DNA of 64,000 nt from Leminorella grimontii ATCC 33999 = DSM 5078 (GTDB lineage Bacteria > Pseudomonadota > Gammaproteobacteria > Enterobacterales > Enterobacteriaceae). Shown piece after piece: positions 17,902 to 26,686 of this stretch; the first letter of the stretch is position 1; the number at the start of each line of letters is the position of its first letter. Location of the stretch: assembly GCF_000439085.1 (NCBI RefSeq), contig NZ_AUUA01000015.1, positions 38,789-102,788 on the forward strand, in the 5' to 3' direction. Under the pieces are notes generated by a model. The model saw only the letters and a program-made list of their open reading frames with translations, was not told the DNA's origin and searched no databases. The position numbers and the translations under genes were made by a program.

Positions 17902-18615
17902 ATGAAAGAAAATATTGAATATAAATTTAATGATATAACCCGGAAGCGCTCTTTTAAGCTGTGGGTGATAATAATTGCTTTTTTAAGTGTGGCCACTGTA
18001 TTGTCATTGCTCTTCCTTGATAATTATAGATCTTATTATATTGAATACTTCATAAACAATAACAAAGTTAAGTATGAAAATAATGGTGTTGTATTTTATG
18101 GAGGAAGTAGCATTTTTATCACTCTGCTAGCTATTGGTGGTTTGTCATTGCTGCTGATGGTCTTATATTCGATGGCCTTTAAAAAGAGCGGGATGATATC
18201 TCAAATGGGGATGTCTCTATCCGTTTTTCTCATATTAAGTCTCACTTCCATTTTTTTTGCTCCTCCTACAGCGAATTTTTCAATGACGATTTATTATAAA
18301 GACTTGATATCTTCAGAGTATACTTGGGTGTGGCCAAGAGAGGGGGGCAGAGTTTCAACTATTTTAACAGATACATGGATGGGAAATAAAAATAAAATGA
18401 GACTATATGTTAACGACAATGGAGGGTATTTTAACTGTATAGATTATCATTATAGCTGGATTGGTTCTTTGCAAAAGAAGGAATCGTTATGGCCGATATA
18501 TATATCCAGGTTAAAAAATGAGAGAGCTATAGGCAATTATTGTACCCCTTTAAGTGATAAGGATGTGGTTTCTTTATCTAAAAAGGAAAAAGATATGGCA
18601 AGGATATTTAAATAA
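17902..18615 (+). CDS. Three-TM putative immunity protein, copy 2
   Basis: 237 aa, 36 bases after the effector. Same architecture as copy 1, with helices near residues 22-42, 70-94 and 100-122. It retains FYGGSSIFITLLAIGG, PPTANFSMTIYYKD and SSEYTWVWPREGG. The C-terminal soluble part diverges most, which is where specificity would be expected to differ. It is very AT-rich. The ribosome site is weak (GAGAG), suggesting coupling to effector translation. Immunity role inferred from topology and position. Confidence 0.72.
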   Translation: MKENIEYKFNDITRKRSFKLWVIIIAFLSVATVLSLLFLDNYRSYYIEYFINNNKVKYENNGVVFYGGSSIFITLLAIGGLSLLLMVLYSMAFKKSGMISQMGMSLSVFLILSLTSIFFAPPTANFSMTIYYKDLISSEYTWVWPREGGRVSTILTDTWMGNKNKMRLYVNDNGGYFNCIDYHYSWIGSLQKKESLWPIYISRLKNERAIGNYCTPLSDKDVVSLSKKEKDMARIFK

Positions 18616-18631
18616 AAAGGGTGTATAAGAA

Positions 18632-19357
18632 ATGAGAATGGAAAATAATAATATAATGAGGTTACATTCTGTTAAGTTATGGTGTAGATTTACCATTTTC
18701 TTAGGCGTAGTGGCTGCGCTATCAATAATATTTTTTAAATACTATAGACGGTATGGTATTGAGTATGTTTCTAATATATATGGTAGGAAGCATGAAAATG
18801 CCGGCATAATCTTGTATGGTACTAGCAGTATCTTTATGACGCTACTGTGCATAGCTCTTTTATCATTAGCGTTTTTGTTTATCTATGTTTCATTATTTAA
18901 GAAAAGTCGTTTGGCCTCACAGCTGATTTTTACCGGAGGAATATTTATTTCACTAAGCGTATTCTCAGCATTGTTTGCTCCGCCAACGGCGAATTTTGAG
19001 ATGAAAGTATACCATAATGATTTAACCTATTCAGAATACGTATGGGCTTGGCCTAGAGAAGGCGGAGAGGTCACCGTTTTACCAATGAGCAATTTTAAAG
19101 GGTATCAGGAAGAGCAAAGCCTCTACGTTAGAGGTGAGACAGAGTTTTTAACATGTATAAGTCATTATTATGAGTGGTATGGTTCTATTCAAGTCAAGAA
19201 AGAACTGTGGCCTTTGTATATATATGCAATTCCGTCTAAAGCGGATGGTCTTCGGTTCTGTCATGTTTTGAGTAAAGATGAAGTCAATAAATTGAGTGAG
19301 TCAGACAAAAAAGAAGCATTGAGATATTGGGTTGAATCAGATGATATCTGGCGCTGA
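18632..19357 (+). CDS. Three-TM putative immunity protein, copy 3
   Basis: 241 aa, starting 16 bases after copy 2. It keeps the paralogue signature (LYGTSSIFMTLL, PPTANFEMKVYHND, SEYVWAWPREGG, WYGSIQVKKELWP). It is closer to copy 1 in the PPTANFEM.VYH segment than to copy 2. Tandem extra copies beside one effector often record immunity to related effectors met in rivals, or past duplication. Start ATG at 18632 with AAAAGGGTG upstream. Confidence 0.72.
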   Translation: MRMENNNIMRLHSVKLWCRFTIFLGVVAALSIIFFKYYRRYGIEYVSNIYGRKHENAGIILYGTSSIFMTLLCIALLSLAFLFIYVSLFKKSRLASQLIFTGGIFISLSVFSALFAPPTANFEMKVYHNDLTYSEYVWAWPREGGEVTVLPMSNFKGYQEEQSLYVRGETEFLTCISHYYEWYGSIQVKKELWPLYIYAIPSKADGLRFCHVLSKDEVNKLSESDKKEALRYWVESDDIWR

Positions 19358-19517
19358 TTATATATTTTGTTATATATTTTAGAATTATTCATTACATTAA
19401 AATAACGGCTGGCGAATTCTATATATTTAAGTCTCTTATCATTAATCTAGATAATGCATTAGCTATTAACTGCTTCATCTTAACTAAACAGATGTAATCT
19501 AAGAAAGGAATATTTAA
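19358..19517. other. AT-rich gap before tssM
   Basis: 160 bp, very AT-rich, no ORF. It contains AAAGGAA directly before the tssM start and probably a promoter for the downstream structural genes. It lies at the right edge of the AT-rich cargo block. Confidence 0.5.
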
Positions 19518-22500
19518 ATGGAAGCCAAAAGAAAACCATGGGGTACCATGCTTTTCATCTTTTTCTTTTCTATCCTGATAGCCATATTACTCTATTTTTA
19601 TGGAGATTATTTTAATTGGGTAACCTATGGGCAAAAGATAAAAATTTGGCTTTTGTGTGTGGCTGGAGTCATTGGGCTATTTTTTATTCCTGGTTTTCTA
19701 TTAAGAACACAAGAGCTCCTATCTAAACGTCGGGCAGTGAAAAGAAACCTTAAACCGCAGGCAGAAGAGCACCAAGAAAATGCCAGCCAACATCTGAATT
19801 TGCTGGTTTCCCAACTCCACCACCGCTACGGCCCCTTCTGGCGCCGAAAACTCCGCTGGATCCTGGTTGTAGGCGAGGAAGCCGACGTCGATCTCGTCGC
19901 CCCCGGCCTGCGAACCGACAAATGGCAAATCGGCAACGACGCCCTGCTCATCTGGGGTGGAACCACCAAAGCGGCGTTAGACGACGCCTGGCTCAAGCAG
20001 TTAAAACGCCTTCGTCGCGTGCGGCCCGTCGATGCGCAGGTGTGGGTGGTGAAGGCCGACGACTACGCGCCCAGCAAGGACAAAAAGGCCCAGCAGGACA
20101 AAGCGCTGTGGCAGATGCACGCCCGTAACCAGCAGCTTGGTTACGCCGCGCCGCTTTATCTGCTCGATCTGCGGACTACCGCGTGGGACCAGTCCGACAG
20201 GGAAGAGCAGGCGGTCGGCACGCTCTTCCCCGCCAGAACCACGCCGGACGAGCTGGCCAAGCGCCTGGCGTCAGTCTCCCAAAGCGCCACCGATGAAGGC
20301 ATGGCGCAGGTGATGGTAAACAACCGTCACGCCTTTCTTCTTCAGCTGGCGCAGGACTTGGAGCAGCGCGACGTTCCGCGCCTGAAGGGCTGGCTGCCCC
20401 AGCTTTTGACCGCGCAGGGCGCTAACCCGCTGCGCGGATTGATGTTTACCTGCGCCGTAGCGCGCCCGGATACCGTTGCCGATCGCGCTTTCGTCCCTAC
20501 GCCCGCCTGGCAGGCGATTGTCGACGACAGCCGTATAGCGAAGGGCAGGGGCGTCGGCGTGCCGTGGATGCGCGGGCTCAACGTCGCGGTGCTGACGGCG
20601 ATTGCCCTGTTCGGCGCGGGCAGCGTCGTGTCCTACATCGGCAACGTAGGGCTGATTTCTTCCGCAAAGGACTTAGCCGCCGACGCGAACGACTTCAGCG
20701 CCGATATGACCACCCGCCTGACTCGCCAGCAGGCGCTCAAGCAGCAGATGACCCAGCTTCAGCACCGCATGCAGCACGGCAGCCCGTGGTACCTGCGCTT
20801 CGGTTTAAACGCCAACGACGCGCTACTGGCGGCGCTGTGGCCTTCCTACCGCACCGCCAACGAGCAGAACGTGCAGTCCGTCGTGGTTGCCAGCCTGAGC
20901 GGCAGCCTGGAGCGGCTGGTGCAGATGCCCCCCAACAGCCCCGAACGCGCCCAACTGGCCAAAGACGGCTACGACCGGCTGAAGGCCTATCTGATGCTGT
21001 CGCGGCCCGACCGGGTCGACGCGCCGCTGCTGGGCAAGACGCTTATCGCCAACGCGGGCCCGGCCCCTGCGGCGGTGACCGAAGGCGTCTGGCAGAGCGT
21101 GGGCGCAGAGCTGATGCAGTTCTACGCCGATAACCTCTCTCGCCACCCCGACTGGGCGATTAAGCCCGACCGCCGCCTGATTAACGACGTTCGCCAGGTG
21201 CTGATTAACCAAATCGGCATGCAGAACGCCGAAACCGCCATCTATCAGGGCATTCTCAAACGAGTGGCGCAGAACTACGGCAACCTGACCCTCAACCAGG
21301 TGCTAAACGGCCTCGACGGCCGCGCGCTGTTCCACACAGAAGAAGAGGTGCCCGGCATGTTCACCCGCGAAGCGTGGGAAGGCATGGTGGAGAAAGAGAT
21401 AGAAAAGGCGGTGAAAAACCGCCGTGAAGAGATCGACTGGGTGCTGACCGACAGCGGCAAGAGCCTCGGCGGAGAAATCGCGCCGGAGGCGCTGAAGGCC
21501 AGGCTGACCGACCGCTACTTTACCGACTACGGCGCCGCCTGGCTCAACTTCCTCAACGGCATCAGCTGGGAGCGGGCGGAGTCCATCTCCGACGTTATCG
21601 ACCAGCTTACCCTGATGGCGGACGCCCGCCAGTCGCCGCTGATTGCGCTAATGAACACCGTCAAGTACCAGGGGCAGACGGCGCAGAAGGGGCGCGGCCT
21701 GTCCGAAACGCTGGTGCAGTCCGCGCAGGAGGTCTTCGGCGCCAAGGCCAAAAGGCTTGACGCCATCCCGATGGACACCGACGAACCGACCGGCCCGCTG
21801 GACGGCACCTTCGGCCCGCTGCTGCGCATCGTACAGAGCGGCGCTAAGGGCGAAGGCGACAACCTCAGCCTGCAAACCTACCTGACCCGCGTTACCCGCG
21901 TTCGACTTAAGCTACAGCAGATCACCACCGCGCCGGACCCGCAGGCCATGACCCAGGCGCTGGCGAAGACGGTGTTTGAAGGCAAAGCGATTGACCTGAC
22001 GGACACCCGCGACTACGGCAGCCTGATTGCCGCCAGCCTCGGCGAAGAGTGGGCCGGGTTCGGCAACAGCCTGTTCGTACAGCCGCTGGAACAGGCGTGG
22101 CAGGGCGTGTTAGAGCCGGCAGCGATGAGCTTTAACAGCGCTTGGCGCGAAAGCATCGCCGACCCGTGGTACCGCACCTTTAACGGCCGCTATCCGTTCA
22201 AGGCCACCGGCAACGACGCCTCCCTGCCGGAGCTGGGCCGCTTCCTGCGCCCCGACAGCGGCATGATCGAGCGCTTCGTCACCACGCAGCTTGGCGGCAT
22301 CCTGCACAAGCAGGGAGACCTTTGGGTGGCTGACGCGCTGAACTCGCAGGGATTGACCTTTAATCCGCAGTTTATCGCTGCGCTCAACCAGCTTAGCCGG
22401 GTCTCCGGCATCCTGTACGCCAGCGGCGACGCGAAGATGTCCTTTGAGCTGATGGCCCGGCCAAGCAAGGACGTGGTGAAAACTGAACTGCTGCTGGACG

Positions 22501-23126
22501 GCGAAAGCCTGGTCTACTTCAACCAGATGGAAGCGTGGAAAACCATGACCTGGCCGGGAGACACCTACTCTCCGGGCGCACAGCTCAGCTGGAGCACCGC
22601 CGATGCCGGCCAGCGCCTGCTGGACAGCCCGAAAGGCAGCTGGGGCTGGATCCGCCTGCTGGAGCAGGCCAAGGTGACGCAGATAGACAGCAGCCGCTAT
22701 CGGGTAACGTGGCGAGCGGAAGATGGAAAGAATCTGACCTATATCCTGCGCGCCCAGAGCTACAGCGGGCCGCTGGAGCTGCTTAAGCTTCGAAACTTCC
22801 GCCTGCCTGCCAGCGTGTTCGTCACCGCCAGCAGCCCGGCCTCGCCGCCGCCGGCTGAACCCTATGCCGCTGATGATTCGACGGCAGGCGTCGGTTCGAA
22901 AAAGCCGGAAAAGCAGGGCGAACCGAAGATTATCGGCAATCCGGTTTCGACGGCGGACGCCTCTACCGTAAGGCCGCCGCAAAAGGCAAAGCCGGCCGCT
23001 GAAACCGAGTCGGCGCAGGCCCAAGAGGGCGAAGCGACGCAGGAGGCCGCTCAGGAAACGGCGGTAGCGGCAGGCACATCGACTCCCATTTCAGGAATGA
23101 TAAGAATAGAAAACGATGCTCACTAA
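19518..23126 (+). CDS. tssM: T6SS membrane-complex protein TssM (IcmF), Walker A degenerate
   Basis: 1202-aa IcmF-family protein, the largest part of the TssJLM trans-envelope complex. Two N-terminal helices (about residues 9-29 and 43-62), a cytoplasmic domain, a third helix (about residues 355-375, VAVLTAIALFGAGSVVSY), then a large periplasmic region and a Pro/Ala/Glu-rich tail (last ~90 residues). Where many TssM proteins have a GxxGxGKT P-loop this one reads ILVVGEEADVDLVAPG, so nucleotide binding is doubtful; degenerate forms are known in the family. The first ~260 bases are AT-rich like the cargo block, then composition changes abruptly. The stop overlaps tssA by 11 bases. Confidence 0.95.
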   Translation: MEAKRKPWGTMLFIFFFSILIAILLYFYGDYFNWVTYGQKIKIWLLCVAGVIGLFFIPGFLLRTQELLSKRRAVKRNLKPQAEEHQENASQHLNLLVSQLHHRYGPFWRRKLRWILVVGEEADVDLVAPGLRTDKWQIGNDALLIWGGTTKAALDDAWLKQLKRLRRVRPVDAQVWVVKADDYAPSKDKKAQQDKALWQMHARNQQLGYAAPLYLLDLRTTAWDQSDREEQAVGTLFPARTTPDELAKRLASVSQSATDEGMAQVMVNNRHAFLLQLAQDLEQRDVPRLKGWLPQLLTAQGANPLRGLMFTCAVARPDTVADRAFVPTPAWQAIVDDSRIAKGRGVGVPWMRGLNVAVLTAIALFGAGSVVSYIGNVGLISSAKDLAADANDFSADMTTRLTRQQALKQQMTQLQHRMQHGSPWYLRFGLNANDALLAALWPSYRTANEQNVQSVVVASLSGSLERLVQMPPNSPERAQLAKDGYDRLKAYLMLSRPDRVDAPLLGKTLIANAGPAPAAVTEGVWQSVGAELMQFYADNLSRHPDWAIKPDRRLINDVRQVLINQIGMQNAETAIYQGILKRVAQNYGNLTLNQVLNGLDGRALFHTEEEVPGMFTREAWEGMVEKEIEKAVKNRREEIDWVLTDSGKSLGGEIAPEALKARLTDRYFTDYGAAWLNFLNGISWERAESISDVIDQLTLMADARQSPLIALMNTVKYQGQTAQKGRGLSETLVQSAQEVFGAKAKRLDAIPMDTDEPTGPLDGTFGPLLRIVQSGAKGEGDNLSLQTYLTRVTRVRLKLQQITTAPDPQAMTQALAKTVFEGKAIDLTDTRDYGSLIAASLGEEWAGFGNSLFVQPLEQAWQGVLEPAAMSFNSAWRESIADPWYRTFNGRYPFKATGNDASLPELGRFLRPDSGMIERFVTTQLGGILHKQGDLWVADALNSQGLTFNPQFIAALNQLSRVSGILYASGDAKMSFELMARPSKDVVKTELLLDGESLVYFNQMEAWKTMTWPGDTYSPGAQLSWSTADAGQRLLDSPKGSWGWIRLLEQAKVTQIDSSRYRVTWRAEDGKNLTYILRAQSYSGPLELLKLRNFRLPASVFVTASSPASPPPAEPYAADDSTAGVGSKKPEKQGEPKIIGNPVSTADASTVRPPQKAKPAAETESAQAQEGEATQEAAQETAVAAGTSTPISGMIRIENDAH

Positions 23127-24702
23127 ACTACTTCAAACGCTGTTTGGCGCTAATAATCCGCAGGAAGCCACCGGTCGCCGCATCAAGCAGCACTGGCAGG
23201 CATGGCTGGAGCCCATCGACGGCGACAGCCCGGTCGGCGTCGATCCAGGCTATGACGACGACTTTCAGTTCATCAAAGAGGAAATCGCCAAGCTGTCCGG
23301 CATCGACGCCGCACAGATTGTGGCGCTGAGCGAAGGGCTTTTGTACGCGCGCACCAAGGATCTGCGCGTCGCAACCTACTACGCCTGGGCGCGCCTGCGG
23401 CTGGACGGCGTCAAGGGCCTGGCCGACGGCCTTGAGCTGCTGGCCGGGCTTATTGCCCGCTATGACACCATGCTGTTCCCCGCCCGCGGAGAAAGCAAAA
23501 AAGCGGCGGTCGAGTGGCTGGCAAGCCACAAGTTTATCGACCTGCTGGAAAATCAGCCGGGTCTGGATCAGGACGACCTCGAACGCGCCATTGCCGCCCT
23601 GTCGCTGATGATGAAGTACACCCAGCTGTGGGAAGAGCCGCTGCGGCCCGATCTCGGTGCGCTTATCCGCTTTTTTGAAAACCGGCTGGAGGGCCCAGAG
23701 CCCGCGCCGCTGCCGTCGCCCGCGACGCCTTCCACATCGCCTTCGTCGACGCCGCCAGCGGCAAGCGGCGCGGTGCGTCAGGAGGGCGTAGGGTCGCTTC
23801 GCGACGTGCTGGATCAGGCCCGGCGCATGTCCGCCTTCCTGCGGGAGAAGCCCGACGGCTATCTGGCGGCGGTGCGGCTTATTCGCAGCGTCCGCTGGGA
23901 CACGGTGACTTCGCTCCCTCCCCACGACGACCGCTACGCCACCCGGCTGATTGCGCCTCGCGTAGAGCTAAAGCAGCACCTTAATCGCCTGTGGCTTCAG
24001 CAAAACTGGCTGGAGCTGCTGGAACAGGTCGAACGGGCGTTCTCAGAGGCGGCCAACCACTTCTGGTTTGACCTGCAGCGCTACGCCTGCGACGCCATGC
24101 TGAACGCCGGTGCACCCTACAGCGCCTGGCAGGAAATCTGCCTGACCGACGTCGCCCTGATGCTCGACCGCCTAAGGGGCATCGAACGCCTGACCTACAG
24201 CGACGGCACGCCGTTCGCCGACGGCGAAACGCTGGCGTGGATCGCCACCTCCGCCACCCTACGCCATCTGGACGAAGGCGAAGCGCTGGCGCCGGTCGCA
24301 TTGGACGGCGGCGACAACTGGGCGGAAATCGAATATCAGGCAACCGAAATCGCCCACCGCGACGGGCTGGAGGCCGCCTTCGGCTTCTTAAACAGCCTGC
24401 CGGACATCGTCACCGACCGACAGGACTACCTTAAACGCATGCTGCTGGCCCGCCTGGCCGAACAGAGCGGCAAACCGGACGTCGCCCTGCGCCTGCTCAA
24501 AGCGCTGGACGAACGCTGCGACCGCTACCGCCTGATGAACTGGGAACCCGACCTGGTGTTCGAGCTCAAGGCCAGGCTGCTAAAGCTCATCCAGTACAAA
24601 AGCATGCTAAAAGACGCCGACCGCGCCACCCTAGGCCAGGAAGCCGAACGCCTGCTCGCCGAACTGACGGTGCTAAATCCTGCCAGAGCGCTGACATATT
24701 GA
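23116..24702 (+). CDS. tssA: T6SS cap/baseplate protein TssA (long ImpA-type)
   Basis: 528 aa. The N-terminal ImpA domain (GDSPVGVDPGYDDDFQFIKEEIAKLSG; TKDLRVATYYAWARL) is joined through a Pro/Ser/Thr-rich linker (about residues 195-222) to a C-terminal region of the VasJ/TssA long class. TssA proteins prime baseplate and tube/sheath assembly. It overlaps tssM and is the last gene before a 217-bp structured intergenic region. Length and both domains are normal. Confidence 0.92.
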   Translation: MLTKLLQTLFGANNPQEATGRRIKQHWQAWLEPIDGDSPVGVDPGYDDDFQFIKEEIAKLSGIDAAQIVALSEGLLYARTKDLRVATYYAWARLRLDGVKGLADGLELLAGLIARYDTMLFPARGESKKAAVEWLASHKFIDLLENQPGLDQDDLERAIAALSLMMKYTQLWEEPLRPDLGALIRFFENRLEGPEPAPLPSPATPSTSPSSTPPAASGAVRQEGVGSLRDVLDQARRMSAFLREKPDGYLAAVRLIRSVRWDTVTSLPPHDDRYATRLIAPRVELKQHLNRLWLQQNWLELLEQVERAFSEAANHFWFDLQRYACDAMLNAGAPYSAWQEICLTDVALMLDRLRGIERLTYSDGTPFADGETLAWIATSATLRHLDEGEALAPVALDGGDNWAEIEYQATEIAHRDGLEAAFGFLNSLPDIVTDRQDYLKRMLLARLAEQSGKPDVALRLLKALDERCDRYRLMNWEPDLVFELKARLLKLIQYKSMLKDADRATLGQEAERLLAELTVLNPARALTY

Positions 24703-24729
24703 TCTCTTAGTTGTTAGCGGAGTCAAACG

Positions 24730-24810
24730 GCGGGAGAGCGTTCCGTTGGGGTCGACTTGGCGCAAGCCAACGAAGCGCCCCTAGGAAGGCTAGGCCCGAC
24801 GCACTCCCAA
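24730..24810 (+). ncRNA. Possible structured RNA element between tssA and tssF
   Basis: Nested complementary segments: outer GGGAG (24732-24736)/CTCCC (24804-24808), inner GGGG (24748-24751)/CCCC (24778-24781), and an apical TTGGC-GCAA-GCCAA hairpin (24757-24770) with a GNRA tetraloop. An alternative stem is CCTAG (24780-24784)/CTAGG (24790-24794). The two inner choices are mutually exclusive. It could be a 5' leader acting on tssF expression or a processing site. It matches no class I know. Confidence 0.35.
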
Positions 24811-24821
24811 GGTTAATAAAG

Positions 24822-24899
24822 GCGCCCTACCGACCGAGCACAATGATTATATAGGCACATCGTATTTACGGTCGGAATATCCACAGAAGATTATTAGAA
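24822..24899 (+). repeat. Intergenic inverted-repeat element, copy B
   Basis: Second copy of the ~75-bp element (see 8025-8100): begins GCGCCCTACCGACCGAGCAC, contains TTACGGTCGGAATATCCAC, ends near TTATTAGAAC. Inverted ends are ACCGACCG / CGGTCGG. It lies about 20 bases before the tssF start, so it probably forms part of the tssF leader. Confidence 0.75.
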
Positions 24900-24919
24900 C
24901 AAAACATAAGAAACCAAAA

Positions 24920-26686
24920 ATGGACGATTTAATCAAACGCTACTACGAAGCCGAAATGCGCTACCTGCGCGAAGCGGGGAAAGAGTTCGCACAGGTCCAC
25001 CCCGACAGAGCGGGCATGCTCAACCTCGACCGCGTGGGGGACCGCGACCCCTACGTCGAGCGCCTGTTTGAAGGCTTCGCCTTCCTGATGGGGCGACTGC
25101 GCCAAAAGCTGGACGACGATCTGCCGGAGCTGACCGAAGGGATAGTCAGCCTGCTTTGGCCGCACTACCTGCGCATTATCCCGTCGCTCTCCATCGTCGA
25201 GCTAATGCCGGACTACGGCGTGCTGGCGCGCAAAGAGGTGGTTGAAGCGGGCTTCGGCGTACAGACCGCGCCGGTCGGCCCGGCCCGCACCCGCTGCAAA
25301 TATCGCACTACGCAGGCGGTTGAGCTACAGCCTTTGAGCGTGACGAAAGCGGGCGTGCGCAGCCATCACGACGGGCGTTCGGTGATTTATATCCGCTTTG
25401 AGTTCGGCCCGATGGCCGACCTGACGCAGATGGACCTTTCCAGCCTGCGCCTGTACCTGAATGCCGACACGCCGGTAGCCTCCGCGCTTTACCGGGCGCT
25501 GGTCGGGCAGGTAGCGGCCATGCAGGTGCGCTACTTCGGCTACCGTGACGGCGCGCCTTTGCCCATCAACGGGCGCATCACCCCCGCCGGCTTCTCGCCG
25601 GACGAGCGGCTGTGGCTCAAGCCGGACAACGCCTTTAGCGGCTATCAGCTGCTGCTGGAATACTTCACCTTCCGCGAGAAGTTTATGTTCGTCGATCTGG
25701 CCGGGCTGGACGTAGGGCGCATGCCGGAAGGCGTTAGCTCGTTTGAGGTCGAGCTGGTGCTTAACGAAACCTGGCCCGACGACCTGCCGTTTAACGGCCA
25801 GAACATTCGCCTGCACTGTTCGCCGGTCATCAACCTGTTTCCGATGGAAGCGGATCCGGTGCGCATTAACCAGCTGGAAAGCGAGTACCTGCTGCGCCCG
25901 CTGCTGATGCAGGACGGCCACGTTGAGATCTACTCCGTTGACGCCGTGCAGTCGATCAGCCGGCGCGGGAGAGCGGTTTACGTGCCGTTCACCAGCTTCC
26001 GCCATCGCGGCGGCATGCTGCGGCACGACGCGCCGGAGCGCTACTATCACACCCGCGTGCGCCTGGGGGCGTCCGGCCTGCACGATACCTGGCTTATTCT
26101 CGGCGGGCAGGTGTGGGAGCGCGAGGAGGAAGTGTATGACGAAACCCTTTCCCTGCGCGTCACCGGCACCAACGGCATGCTGCCGCGCAAGGCGCTGCGC
26201 AACGCTTCCATCAACCAGATAACCCACGCCCAGACCGGCGTGATGGGCGTGCGCAACCTGTGCGCGCCGACGCTGCCCTGCTACCCGCCGATGAACGACC
26301 GCTTCCACTGGCGCGTGCTGTCCCATCTGGCGCCCAACTACCTGTCGCTGATGAACGCCGAAGTGCTGCGGGGCACGCTGGCGCTGTACGACTGGACCGA
26401 CAACGAGCTGAACCGTCGTCGGCTGGAGGGCATTACCGATGTGACTCATCGCCCGATTAACCGAATGGTGCGGGGCATGCTGCAACGCGGAGTGGAAATC
26501 GAAATCACCCTTAGCGCCCACCAGTTCCCGGGCGAAGGGGACGTTCAGCTGTTCGGCGAACTGCTGCATCAGTTTTTCGCCCTGTACGCCGACCTTAACC
26601 TGTTCACCCGCCTGACGCTGGTGCTCTTACCCACTGGGAAACGCTTAACATGGACCGACAGCAAGACAGCGCGCTCACCCCTTTGA
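24920..26686 (+). CDS. tssF: T6SS baseplate subunit TssF
   Basis: 588-aa TssF/VasA family wedge protein. The N-terminus (LIKRYYEAEMRYLREAGKEFAQVHPDRAGMLNLD) and the FAFLMGRLRQKLDDDLPELTEGIVSLLWPHYLRIIPS segment are diagnostic. TssF joins TssE, TssG and TssK in the baseplate in the cytoplasm. The 3' end overlaps tssG by 37 bases. Length normal. Confidence 0.95.
   Translation: MDDLIKRYYEAEMRYLREAGKEFAQVHPDRAGMLNLDRVGDRDPYVERLFEGFAFLMGRLRQKLDDDLPELTEGIVSLLWPHYLRIIPSLSIVELMPDYGVLARKEVVEAGFGVQTAPVGPARTRCKYRTTQAVELQPLSVTKAGVRSHHDGRSVIYIRFEFGPMADLTQMDLSSLRLYLNADTPVASALYRALVGQVAAMQVRYFGYRDGAPLPINGRITPAGFSPDERLWLKPDNAFSGYQLLLEYFTFREKFMFVDLAGLDVGRMPEGVSSFEVELVLNETWPDDLPFNGQNIRLHCSPVINLFPMEADPVRINQLESEYLLRPLLMQDGHVEIYSVDAVQSISRRGRAVYVPFTSFRHRGGMLRHDAPERYYHTRVRLGASGLHDTWLILGGQVWEREEEVYDETLSLRVTGTNGMLPRKALRNASINQITHAQTGVMGVRNLCAPTLPCYPPMNDRFHWRVLSHLAPNYLSLMNAEVLRGTLALYDWTDNELNRRRLEGITDVTHRPINRMVRGMLQRGVEIEITLSAHQFPGEGDVQLFGELLHQFFALYADLNLFTRLTLVLLPTGKRLTWTDSKTARSPL

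Noticed and set aside
25325..26569. 414-codon leftward ORF antisense to tssF
   Set aside because: Long antisense frames are common opposite GC-rich codons; the product is low-complexity (His/Gln/Arg-rich) and tssF is unambiguous on the + strand.
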